From Candidatus Anaerobutyricum stercoripullorum (GTDB lineage: Bacteria; Bacillota; Clostridia; Lachnospirales; Lachnospiraceae): a stretch of DNA of 7,667 nucleotides. The DNA is taken from positions 1 to 7,667 of the forward strand of contig DXEQ01000080.1 in NCBI GenBank assembly GCA_019114885.1, in the 5' to 3' direction. Positions 1 to 5,827 of this stretch are shown here, piece after piece. The notes below the pieces were generated by a model. That model searched no databases and was not told where the DNA came from. It was given only the letters and a program-made list of their open reading frames with translations. How positions within the stretch are numbered: the first letter of the stretch is position 1; every line of letters starts with the position of its first letter. The position numbers and the translations under genes were made by a program.

Positions 1-2
1 CC

Positions 3-59
3 TGTGAAGGAGGACATGGCACAGACTATGAAAAGAGCAGGGAGCGGGAAAGACGATAA
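3..59 (+). CDS. Possible C-terminal tail of an upstream gene (partial)
   Basis: A plus-strand frame is open from the left edge and ends in TAA at 57-59, giving an 18-residue polar, arginine-rich tail that ends RERERR. I do not recognise a family. It is proposed mainly because a long terminator-like hairpin begins right at its stop. A second frame (1-135, ending TGA) is also open but would have to read through the hairpin, so it is less likely. An AAGGAGG at 7-13 lies only 2 nt before an ATG at 16, too close for a normal start. There is too little sequence to assign a function, and the tail may be non-coding. Confidence 0.2.
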   Translation, partial: CEGGHGTDYEKSRERERR

Positions 60-102
60 AGCGACCGCCCTGTGTTTACACAGAAGGCGGAGCTTTTCGT
101 CT
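51..102 (+). terminator. Long terminator-like hairpin
   Basis: The core stem pairs CCGCC (65-69) with GGCGG (86-90) and CTGTG (70-74) with CACAG (79-83), around a TTTA loop with an AA bulge. The arms continue outward: AAAGC (58-62) pairs with GCTTT (92-96), and AGACGA (51-56) with TCGTCT (97-102), leaving one unpaired T at 57. The upstream A-tract and downstream T4 suit an intrinsic terminator for a plus-strand gene ending near 59. The U-tract is short and itself paired, so a structured RNA or a bidirectional terminator is an alternative. Confidence 0.45.
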
Positions 103-108
103 GACCGT

Positions 109-142
109 ACGGCGATAGCCGTGAACCGCGCATGAGCGGTTC
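109..142. other. Two abutting hairpins in a gene-free stretch
   Basis: ACGGC (109-113) pairs with GCCGT (118-122) over a GATA loop. It is followed without a gap by GAACCGC (123-129) pairing with GCGGTTC (136-142) over a 6-nt loop. Another imperfect stem, GACGA-CGGC with GCCG-TCGTC, lies at 192-223. None has a U-run on either strand, so none is a plain terminator. Apart from these, I see nothing gene-like in 103-243. Confidence 0.35.
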
Positions 143-243
143 CTCCCTGCCTGACTATAAACTCTTGATGTCCGAACTGAGGGTGTCGGCGGACGAAGCG
201 GCATGGGCGCTCCCGCCGTCGTCTGTTCCACAAATCCCCATTT

Positions 244-567
244 TCACCGCACCGTTATCTCCTCCGGCGCTTCCACCTCGTTGGCAATCGTATGCTCGGT
301 CAGCTCCGACAGCAGGCGGATCTTTTCGTTCAGCATCGGCCGCATGCAGTTTGGCACATGCTCCTGATGTGCCCGGTGGATGGCGACACATTCTTTGCAG
401 TTGCCGTGATAACGACACGCTTTTTTGCAGGGGCAGTGGTCTTTCTCCTTGTACTCTTCCCGAAAAGCGGAGGCGAATTCCTCCTGGATGCGAAGCCCTT
501 CCTTCCGGTTTCCTTTGTGAAATTCTTTCATGGCTGCTTTTTCGATTGCATTTCCGTCAATAATCAT
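244..567 (-). CDS. Small Cys/His-rich hypothetical protein, 107 aa
   Basis: This looks like a real gene although its function is unknown. AAGGAG sits 7 nt before the ATG at 567, and a strong promoter lies upstream (671-699). The N-terminal half (residues 1-42) is charged and probably helical. Residues 44-74 carry a cluster in the pattern HCPC-x3-C-x2-HG-x-C-x2-C, then H64, H67, H70 and C74. That makes six cysteines (45, 47, 51, 57, 60, 74) plus five histidines, which suggests binding of zinc or another metal. The C-terminal part (about 80-107) is an acidic tail. There is no signal peptide or membrane segment, so it is probably cytosolic. Short proteins of this kind occur in clostridia, where I believe they are usually annotated as hypothetical or, without good reason, as LPS biosynthesis proteins. 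It is divergent from an AraC-family regulator with which it shares a promoter region, so co-regulation is likely. Confidence is high that it is a gene and low for any role. Confidence 0.8.
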   Translation of the reverse strand: MIIDGNAIEKAAMKEFHKGNRKEGLRIQEEFASAFREEYKEKDHCPCKKACRYHGNCKECVAIHRAHQEHVPNCMRPMLNEKIRLLSELTEHTIANEVEAPEEITVR

Positions 568-670
568 AGCGGTTCTCCTTTTTGTTGTTCATGGCCGGGC
601 AGGCCACGTATCTATTTGGATATCTCCTGGCCGGGCGCCGGACCTTTGCCCGTTTTTCCCGGTCTTCGAT

Positions 671-699
671 ATCATATTACCGCTTTTTTGGCTTGTAAA
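671..699 (-). promoter_or_regulatory. Promoter for the Cys/His-rich protein gene
   Basis: On the minus strand, TTTACA (694-699) is followed by a 17-nt spacer and TATGAT (671-676), a near-consensus sigma-A promoter. The predicted start is near 664, giving a leader of about 97 nt. That leader contains GC-rich short repeats: TGGCCGGGC at 592-600 and again at 628-636, and a CCGG-GCG-CCGG palindrome at 631-641. Its -35 overlaps that of the opposing promoter. Confidence 0.65.
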
Positions 700-741
700 A
701 TAGCATTTTCACACCTATAATATAACAAAAAAGAGCCAAAA
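686..741. promoter_or_regulatory. Inverted repeat flanking the AraC promoter (candidate operator)
   Basis: TTTTGGCT (686-693) and AGCCAAAA (734-741) are exact reverse complements, 40 nt apart. One arm abuts the shared -35 and the other lies just after the predicted plus-strand start. Spaced sites that allow looping or dual occupancy are common for AraC-family regulators, so autoregulation is possible. The arms are A/T-rich, so chance is a real alternative. Confidence 0.3.
693..721 (+). promoter_or_regulatory. Promoter for the AraC-family regulator gene
   Basis: TTGTAA (693-698), a 17-nt spacer and a perfect TATAAT (716-721) place the start near 728, about 69 nt before the ATG at 797. The -35 lies on the same bases as the -35 of the divergent promoter, so RNA polymerase can probably occupy only one of the two at a time. 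Confidence 0.7.
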
Positions 742-748
742 CCATCCA

Positions 749-772
749 TGTTGTCCGTGCCGCACCACAACA
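749..772 (+). other. Leader hairpin upstream of the AraC ribosome binding site
   Basis: TGTTGT (749-754) pairs with ACAACA (767-772), and GTG (757-759) with CAC (763-765) over CCG. The hairpin ends about 10 nt before the AAAGGAGA element. It has no U-tract and could modulate mRNA stability or translation, though a role is only inferred. Confidence 0.3.
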
Positions 773-796
773 GCAGCACCCGAAAGGAGAAGATTT

Positions 797-1750
797 ATGT
801 CACAGTCCGATCTTCAAAAACAATCCCTTTCCCATGAAAACAGCGACGCTTTGCATGAAGGAGTCCCGTCGCCCATCTATTCTCACAACCCGTACCAGGG
901 CGGAGCATTTCCTCTGCTGGTTCTCGATGTGGCCAAACAGGTATGCACGCCGTCCAATGAAGGCTTCCGGGTGCTGCACTGGCACGAAGAAGTGCAGTTT
1001 ATCCGGGTCATCAAGGGTGCCGTTTTGACACGCATTTACGATGAAGAAATCGTAGTCCGCGAAGGCTGCTGTCTCTTCATCAACCGTATGGTTCCCCATA
1101 AAACGACAGAAAAAGAAGACTGCCAATACCACAGCTTTATCATTCCTGAACAGATGCTCTCCTTCTTTCCCGGCAGCATCATGGAAAAAAGAGACGTGAA
1201 GTTCTTTTTATACCATCCGGGGTTCACACATTTTCTGATCGATCCGGGCATCTCCGCCCATCAGCCTGTTCTTGATAAATTAAAAATATTGGACAGTCTT
1301 TACTTTTCTTCTTCTCAAAAAGAGAAGCCGCATTATGAATATGGGCTCAGCACGGCCATTGTCACTTTATGGCTGGCCTTTCTCTCCATCCTTCCGTCCC
1401 TTCCGGCGGAGGCGCCCGAGAGAGATTACCTGCGCATCCGGGAACTGCTCTCCTTTGTGCACAGCCATTACAATGAAGAACTTTCCGTGGAGTCCATCGC
1501 TGCCGCCGCCCATATCAGCAAAACCGAATGTCTCCGCTGTTTCCGCAGATATGTGGGCGAATCTCCCTACCAGTATCTCATCAAATACCGGCTGCACCGG
1601 AGCACTGCTTTTTTAAAAGAAACCACCCGGCCCGTCACACAGATTGCCGCGGAAACCGGCTTCGCCTCATCCAGCGTCTATATCCGTTATTTCCGGAAAT
1701 GGTACGGCTGCACGCCGGGACAGTACCGAAAACATCATTTGGCCAGATAA
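797..1750 (+). CDS. AraC-family transcriptional regulator with N-terminal cupin domain
   Basis: A 317-residue one-component regulator. Residues about 58-117 look like the cupin-type AraC sensor domain; the HWHEEVQFIRVIKG stretch (61-74) is typical of the start of that beta-barrel. Residues about 211-312 form the AraC/XylS DNA-binding domain. Its first helix-turn-helix lies around 229-254 (LSVESIAAAAHIS). The second, around 279-306, carries the hallmark pattern of PVTQIAAETGFAS followed by YFRKWYGCTPGQYR. The length is normal for the cupin-AraC architecture, and the ligand is not predictable. AAAGGAGA lies 6 nt before the ATG, so this start is firm. It is divergent from the Cys/His-rich protein gene with overlapping promoters, so that gene and itself are the likeliest targets. 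The MATE gene is convergent and not an obvious target. No convincing terminator follows; GGCCA-GATAA-TGGCC at the stop lacks a U-tract. Confidence 0.92.
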   Translation: MSQSDLQKQSLSHENSDALHEGVPSPIYSHNPYQGGAFPLLVLDVAKQVCTPSNEGFRVLHWHEEVQFIRVIKGAVLTRIYDEEIVVREGCCLFINRMVPHKTTEKEDCQYHSFIIPEQMLSFFPGSIMEKRDVKFFLYHPGFTHFLIDPGISAHQPVLDKLKILDSLYFSSSQKEKPHYEYGLSTAIVTLWLAFLSILPSLPAEAPERDYLRIRELLSFVHSHYNEELSVESIAAAAHISKTECLRCFRRYVGESPYQYLIKYRLHRSTAFLKETTRPVTQIAAETGFASSSVYIRYFRKWYGCTPGQYRKHHLAR

Positions 1751-1819
1751 TGGCCGGCTGCACGCCGTGTAGGCACCTCTCCAGCGGCACCGTTGATATT
1801 CCAATCGAATTTCCCGATC

Positions 1820-3220
1820 TCACACCGTGTGGACATGGGATACCGCGGTTTTTGGCATCTTCCGAAACTCCAGAAACGCCATCACGATGGTGACCATCGC
1901 CGCCACGAAGTCTGCGATCGGTCCGGTATAAATACATCCGTCCACGCCCATAAACAACGGCAGGATCAAAAGCAGCGGCACAAAGAAAATGATCTGCCTG
2001 GTCAGAGACAGGAAAATACCTTTCGCCGGTTTACCGATGGATGTAAAAAAGGTGGATGTGATCGGCTGCAGCGCATCCAGCCAGATAAAGAACAGATAGA
2101 TGCGGAAGAACCGCACGCCGAAATCAAAGTATTCCGCTGTTCCCGTGCCGAAGAGGGACAGGATCTGCCGCGGAAATATCTGAAACAGCGCGAAGGAAAT
2201 CACCGAGATAATGACACCCGCCGTGGCCGCCAGACGGTAAGCCTGCCGCACCCGGTCATATTTTTCCGCCCCGTAATTAAAACTCTCCACCGGCTGACTG
2301 CCCTGTGCCAGACCGATCACAATGGAGAAAAACACCTGATTGACCTTGATGACGATACCTGCACAAGCCAGCGGAATCGCCTCCCCGTAGATGGAACGGG
2401 CCCCGTAATAGGTCAGCGAATTATTCAGCACCACCTGCACAATCATCATGGCGATCTGGTTAAAGAAAGACGCCAGGCCGATCTGCGCCGTCCGCTTCAC
2501 ATACGCCGCCTGCAGACGGAAATGTTCCGGCAGCAGAGGCATCGTCTTAAAATGCAGCAGATACCGCACCACAATGATGGCGGAAACCACCTGTCCGATG
2601 ACAGTGGCAATGGCTGCTCCCGCCATCCCCCAGTGGAATACCATAGTAAACAACGCATCCAGAATCGTGTTGATGATGGCTCCTGTCAGGTTGCAGATCA
2701 TCGCCATCTGCGGGCTGCCGTCGGCACGAATCAGATGGCAGCCGCCGGTAGTCAGAATCAGAAACGGAAATCCCACCGCCGTGATCCGCACGTAGGTCTC
2801 TGCGTATGGCAGAACATTATCCGGCGCGCCAAACAAGATCAGCAGCGGTTCCATAAAAATCTGTGTCAAAATACAGAGCAGCAGACCGCTGCCCGCCAGA
2901 CAGACCAGCGCATTTCCCACAAAATAGATGGCCTGGTCTCTGTTTCCTCTTCCCATATTTAAGTTAAAACAGGAAGCGCCGCCGATACCAAACATCAGCG
3001 CCAGCGCCACGCAGGAGGTGGTCAGAGGAAAGGCCACGTTCGTCGCCGCATTTCCCAGTGTGCCCACTGCCTGCCCGATAAAAAGCTGGTCCACGATATT
3101 ATAAAGGGCGCTGACCAGCATCGCCACAATACTCGGCACGGCAAACCGTACCATCAGGCTGGAGACCGGTTCCGCGCCCAGCGGATTTGCCCCAGCAGAC
3201 TTCTTGATTTCTTCACTCAT
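1820..3220 (-). CDS. MATE-family multidrug/cation efflux transporter
   Basis: A 466-residue polytopic membrane protein of the multidrug and toxic compound extrusion family, which exports cationic compounds in exchange for Na+ or H+. Twelve hydrophobic segments fit two MatE halves (about 22-185 and 235-400). Family features are NIVDQLFIG (41-49) in the first helix pair, RADGSPQMAM (165-174) after helix 5, QIGLASFFNQ (236-245) opening the second half, and GLAQGSQPVESFNYGA (293-308). The overall pattern resembles the MepA-type branch of Firmicutes. AGGAG sits 7 nt before the ATG at 3220. It lies 20 nt downstream of the YczE-like gene on the same strand and is probably its operon partner. The substrate cannot be told from sequence. 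The 3' end faces the AraC gene across 69 nt with no clear terminator. Confidence 0.92.
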   Translation of the reverse strand: MSEEIKKSAGANPLGAEPVSSLMVRFAVPSIVAMLVSALYNIVDQLFIGQAVGTLGNAATNVAFPLTTSCVALALMFGIGGASCFNLNMGRGNRDQAIYFVGNALVCLAGSGLLLCILTQIFMEPLLILFGAPDNVLPYAETYVRITAVGFPFLILTTGGCHLIRADGSPQMAMICNLTGAIINTILDALFTMVFHWGMAGAAIATVIGQVVSAIIVVRYLLHFKTMPLLPEHFRLQAAYVKRTAQIGLASFFNQIAMMIVQVVLNNSLTYYGARSIYGEAIPLACAGIVIKVNQVFFSIVIGLAQGSQPVESFNYGAEKYDRVRQAYRLAATAGVIISVISFALFQIFPRQILSLFGTGTAEYFDFGVRFFRIYLFFIWLDALQPITSTFFTSIGKPAKGIFLSLTRQIIFFVPLLLILPLFMGVDGCIYTGPIADFVAAMVTIVMAFLEFRKMPKTAVSHVHTV

Positions 3221-3240
3221 TTTCTCTCTCCTGTCATTCT

Positions 3241-3936
3241 CTACGCCTGCTCCGGGCAGACTTCCTCACGAATGTCGTTATCGTTCTCATCCGAAATACC
3301 GGTCAGTATATCCATGCGCCTCTTGCACAGATGATTGAATACCGCAACCGCTCGTCCCACGCCGATCACGGCAAAAACCGTTCCCACGCCGATTCCGACC
3401 AGGAAATGTCCGGAAACAATACCGATCACAAATGTTATGGAAATGTTGATCAGGTCAAACAGGTTCTTCGCAAAACCCATATCTCTATGTAAAAAGTCCG
3501 CAACAGCGGCGACAATGCCATCTCCTGGATTTGGTACAAGACGCATGTTGACAGACATGGCGGCTCCCACTCCTGTGAAAACAATCGCCACCGCCAGCAA
3601 AACCAGATTGGCGGCGAAAGAATCCGTCTCCCAGTGAATGGCTGCGTCAAACAGATTCAAAAATCTTGTGAACACAATGCTCAAAGGAATCTGCAGCAGA
3701 TCATACCACCGCCGGTTTTTTCCCCGGATGACCAACTGTGCCAGCACAAAGATTGCATACCACACAAAGGTCACATTTCCAAAATTCAGTCCCAGCACCT
3801 GCGACACACTGTAGGACACTGAGATGATCGGGGAAACGCCAAGCCCTGTCTTTGTGTTCAGTGTGATGCCAAGCGCCAGGATCACCAGCGATAAAAGATA
3901 AAAGAAAATGCGAAAGCCCCATTGTTGTTTCTTCAT
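3241..3936 (-). CDS. YczE/YitT-like (DUF6198-type) membrane protein
   Basis: An integral membrane protein with about six hydrophobic segments (roughly residues 7-24, 44-67, 80-98, 108-128, 163-180 and 183-202 of the 231-residue form). The loop LGITLNTKTGLGVSPI after the first helix and LVPNPGDGIVAAV in the middle are typical of the YczE/YyaS group. Its molecular function is not established. The C-terminus is a soluble acidic tail ending CPEQA. Two in-frame ATGs compete. The one at 3945 has the purine-rich AAGAGGG directly against it, with no spacing. For the one at 3936 the same element lies 9 nt upstream, so 3936 is preferred. The 75-nt gap to larC upstream is AT-rich, with TATAGT-like elements but no convincing -35, so it may be transcribed from larC or from a weak promoter of its own. 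The MATE gene follows after 20 nt. Confidence 0.8.
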   Translation of the reverse strand: MKKQQWGFRIFFYLLSLVILALGITLNTKTGLGVSPIISVSYSVSQVLGLNFGNVTFVWYAIFVLAQLVIRGKNRRWYDLLQIPLSIVFTRFLNLFDAAIHWETDSFAANLVLLAVAIVFTGVGAAMSVNMRLVPNPGDGIVAAVADFLHRDMGFAKNLFDLINISITFVIGIVSGHFLVGIGVGTVFAVIGVGRAVAVFNHLCKRRMDILTGISDENDNDIREEVCPEQA

Positions 3937-4020
3937 ATTGTCCATCCCTCTTCTTATCTGTCATCTCTCTGATATACTATACTCTATGATTACAATTCCT
4001 TATCTCAGGTAAAAAACTCA

Positions 4021-5490
4021 TTACTTATGATCGGTTCTCCGGCACACAGAAACCGCTTCCTGATAAAGATCCTGATAACTGCGCCCGGTCTCCCGGCTCA
4101 GCCTTTTCACACTCTCATACTCGGGATAATATTTCGTCACATTTCCATACCGGCAGACCTTTACCTGCACTGTGCCGTTTTCCAGACGCACCTCCCGGTT
4201 TTCTCTCGCAAGCACCGTCCGCTCCATCTGCATCCGGCGGATGCCAATGGTCGTCGTCTCCCGGAAAATGATCTCTTCCATCCGCGGGATGTCTTTTTCA
4301 TCGCAGATCACATTCATCTGCCATGCCGGACGATTCTTCTTCATAAACACTGGGTGATAATGCACATCCCGGGCGCCTGCCTCAAAGAGCAGTTCCATCA
4401 CATAGCCAAGCACCTCGCCGGAACAGTCGTCAATATTGGTTTCCAGCTTCCAGATGACGTCTTTCGGGTTGGAAATGTTCTCACAGTCCACAGTTCCCTG
4501 TAATATTTCACCGGTCTGTGGCGCAATGTTTTCCTTCGTCATACCATCATCCTGCGCCCCCGGCTCGATCAGCATCGCCCGCAAGATACTCGGTCTCTCA
4601 TAAGTACGTTTACCAGCGCCAAGACCGATTCTTTTTATTTGAAAATGTTTTGGCAGACAGTTGTCCGTGCAGACTGCCGCCGCGATGGCCGCTCCCGTCG
4701 GTGTCACGAACTCCCCCTGCAGATCCATGATCTCGAGACAGAGTCCGCTGTTTGCCACAATATTTGCCACAGCCGGCACCGGTACCGGCAGCACGCCGTG
4801 CTGGCAGCGCACCGTTCCCGTACCCTCGCAGAGTTTTGGCACGATCACTTCGGAAATGTGCAGATCATCCAGGCAGACCGCCGCTGCCACCACATCCACG
4901 ATGGAATCGATTGCTCCCACCTCGTGAAAATGTACTTCCTCCACCGGGACAGCATGGGCTTTCGCCTCGGCCTCGGCAATAATCTCAAAGATGTGAAGCG
5001 CCAGTTCTCTGGCATGATCCGTCATCTTCGTGGCAGTAATGATCTCCCGTATCTCCTTCATGCCCTGATGAACATGGGGATGCCCATGCTCATGTGAATG
5101 TTCATGACCTTCACAGTGTTGATGGTGATGCCCGTGGTCCTTCCCGTGGTGATGCTCATGGTGGTGGTCCTCCTCATGGCAGTGCTCATGCTCATGGTGG
5201 TGGTCCTCCCCATGATGGTGGTCATGCTCATGATGGTGGTCCTTATGCCCGTGCAGATATTCCATGTCGTGATCATGATTCTCGTGCTCCTCATCCAGCA
5301 GCACCGCAAAATCACAACAGTCAATTCCCGACTTCTTTACCCGGGTCACCTCCACGGAAAATCCGTCCGCAGGAATGCTGTCCAGCGCTTCCATCAGCAC
5401 CTGTTCGTTGGCTCCCAGATCGAGAAGCGCCGCCACCGTCATATCGCCGCTGATACCAGAATTACATTCCAGATAAAGTGTATTTGACAT
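4021..5490 (-). CDS. larC: Nickel-pincer cofactor biosynthesis protein LarC, His-rich
   Basis: LarC inserts nickel into the pyridinium-bis-thiocarboxylate nucleotide made by LarB and LarE. The product is the nickel-pincer cofactor of lactate racemase (LarA) and related racemases. Family motifs are ECNSGISGDMTVAALLDLGA (8-27), VEEVHFHEVGAIDSIVDVV (183-201), VTPTGAAIAAA (262-272), GLGAGKRTYERPSILRAML (289-307), LETNIDDCSGEVLGYVMELL (349-368), VFMKKNRPAW (381-390) and RETTTIGIRRM (410-420). Residues 69-141 form an insert with 36 histidines among Asp, Glu and Gly. Both the N- and C-terminal halves are in one frame, whereas Lactiplantibacillus plantarum makes LarC from two ORFs by programmed frameshifting. 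An ATG at 5508 is also in frame, but AAAGGAA lies within and just after it, 8 nt before the ATG at 5490, so 489 residues is preferred. LarA, LarB and LarE are absent here. It is divergent from the symporter. Confidence 0.93.
   Translation of the reverse strand: MSNTLYLECNSGISGDMTVAALLDLGANEQVLMEALDSIPADGFSVEVTRVKKSGIDCCDFAVLLDEEHENHDHDMEYLHGHKDHHHEHDHHHGEDHHHEHEHCHEEDHHHEHHHGKDHGHHHQHCEGHEHSHEHGHPHVHQGMKEIREIITATKMTDHARELALHIFEIIAEAEAKAHAVPVEEVHFHEVGAIDSIVDVVAAAVCLDDLHISEVIVPKLCEGTGTVRCQHGVLPVPVPAVANIVANSGLCLEIMDLQGEFVTPTGAAIAAAVCTDNCLPKHFQIKRIGLGAGKRTYERPSILRAMLIEPGAQDDGMTKENIAPQTGEILQGTVDCENISNPKDVIWKLETNIDDCSGEVLGYVMELLFEAGARDVHYHPVFMKKNRPAWQMNVICDEKDIPRMEEIIFRETTTIGIRRMQMERTVLARENREVRLENGTVQVKVCRYGNVTKYYPEYESVKRLSRETGRSYQDLYQEAVSVCRRTDHK
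5118..5242 (-). repeat. 36-bp tandem repeats encoding DHHHEH units in larC
   Basis: On the plus strand, GCTCATGGTGGTGGTCCTCC occurs at 5154-5173 and identically at 5190-5209. A near copy (one change in 17 bases) lies at 5226-5242 and a decayed one at 5118-5134, all exactly 36 bp apart. In LarC this gives DHHHEH at residues 84, 96 and 108, a 12-residue period within the His-rich insert. The phase is a multiple of three, so copy-number changes would keep the frame. Confidence 0.7.
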
Positions 5491-5540
5491 AGTATAAATT
5501 CCTTTCATTTATTTTATAATAATACATTTTTTAAGATCGA

Positions 5541-5560
5541 GATCAAAAGCCGTTTTGACC
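5541..5560 (-). promoter_or_regulatory. Inverted repeat in the larC leader (candidate operator or hairpin)
   Basis: GATCAAAA (5541-5548) and TTTTGACC (5553-5560) are complementary around GCCG, with one G-T pair. The repeat lies about 7-26 nt after the predicted larC start, where a repressor would block initiation or elongation. It does not match the NikR consensus as I know it. It could also be an mRNA hairpin, and no regulator can be named. Confidence 0.3.
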
Positions 5561-5573
5561 CCGGTATCGTTTT

Positions 5574-5602
5574 ATTATATTTCTTATTTTCCGCAAACGC
5601 AA
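5574..5602 (-). promoter_or_regulatory. Promoter for larC
   Basis: On the minus strand, TTGCGT (5597-5602), a 17-nt spacer and a perfect TATAAT (5574-5579) predict a start near 5567 and a leader of about 77 nt before the ATG at 5490. The -35 keeps only TTG of the consensus, so basal activity may be moderate. Confidence 0.6.
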
Positions 5603-5667
5603 GTCCCCGCTGCAATCTGCAGGCCATTGTTTCGCCTTTTTTCCCTTTATTTCTCTCCTGTTAAGGC

Positions 5668-5696
5668 TTTACAAACGTAAGAAAAAACTATATACT
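5668..5696 (+). promoter_or_regulatory. Promoter for the AGCS symporter
   Basis: TTTACA (5668-5673), exactly 17 nt and TATACT (5691-5696) form a near-consensus sigma-A promoter with an A-rich spacer. Transcription would begin near 5703, leaving a leader of about 160 nt before the symporter ATG at 5866. It is back to back with the larC promoter but does not overlap it. Confidence 0.7.
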
Positions 5697-5757
5697 TGTT
5701 TTGTATGCGCTTTTTATCATTAAAGAGACATAGTCAAAAAGAGTGAAACACAAAAAA

Positions 5758-5827
5758 AGACCGGACGATGGATCAGGATTACGCAGTTCTTCTCCGGGAC
5801 TGCCCCATATCGAACGGTCTGATTTTT
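5758..5827 (+). terminator. Terminator-shaped leader structure (candidate attenuator)
   Basis: AGACCG (5758-5763) pairs with CGGTCT (5815-5820), followed at once by GATTTTT (5821-5827). Inside, CGAT (5766-5769) pairs with ATCG (5809-5812), GG (5770-5771) with CC (5805-5806), and GCAGT (5783-5787) with ACTGC (5799-5803). A run of A residues (5752-5758) precedes it. The structure sits between promoter and start codon of the symporter, so it would stop transcription unless prevented. I found no T-box element (no GGGTGG-type sequence) and no glycine-riboswitch core. The stem is interrupted, so efficiency is uncertain. Confidence 0.45.

Noticed and set aside
132..563. Plus-strand open frame of 143 codons at the left edge
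   Set aside because: It has no ribosome binding site, its start is inside a hairpin, and it is opposite the well-supported Cys/His-rich gene.
1705..1767. 13-bp direct repeat CGGCTGCACGCCG at 1705-1717 and 1755-1767
   Set aside because: One copy is inside the AraC coding sequence and the other just after it. There is no mobile-element structure around them, so it is probably chance or a small local duplication.
1741..1819. Terminator between the convergent AraC and MATE genes
   Set aside because: Short stems such as GGCCA/TGGCC exist, but no U-tract follows on either strand.
1793..2962. Plus-strand open frame of 389 codons
   Set aside because: It lies opposite the MATE gene, is rich in H, Q and R as expected from an antisense frame, and matches no family.
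5068..5286. CRISPR array or non-coding repeat because of the 36-bp period
   Set aside because: The repeats are in frame within larC, there are no unique spacers, and they encode the His-rich insert.
4021..5508. Programmed frameshift in larC
   Set aside because: Both halves are in one continuous frame, so no frameshift is needed.
5500..5570. Nickel/cobalt riboswitch in the larC leader
   Set aside because: The leader is short (about 77 nt), AT-rich and has only one simple inverted repeat; I do not see the multi-stem junction of the NiCo class.
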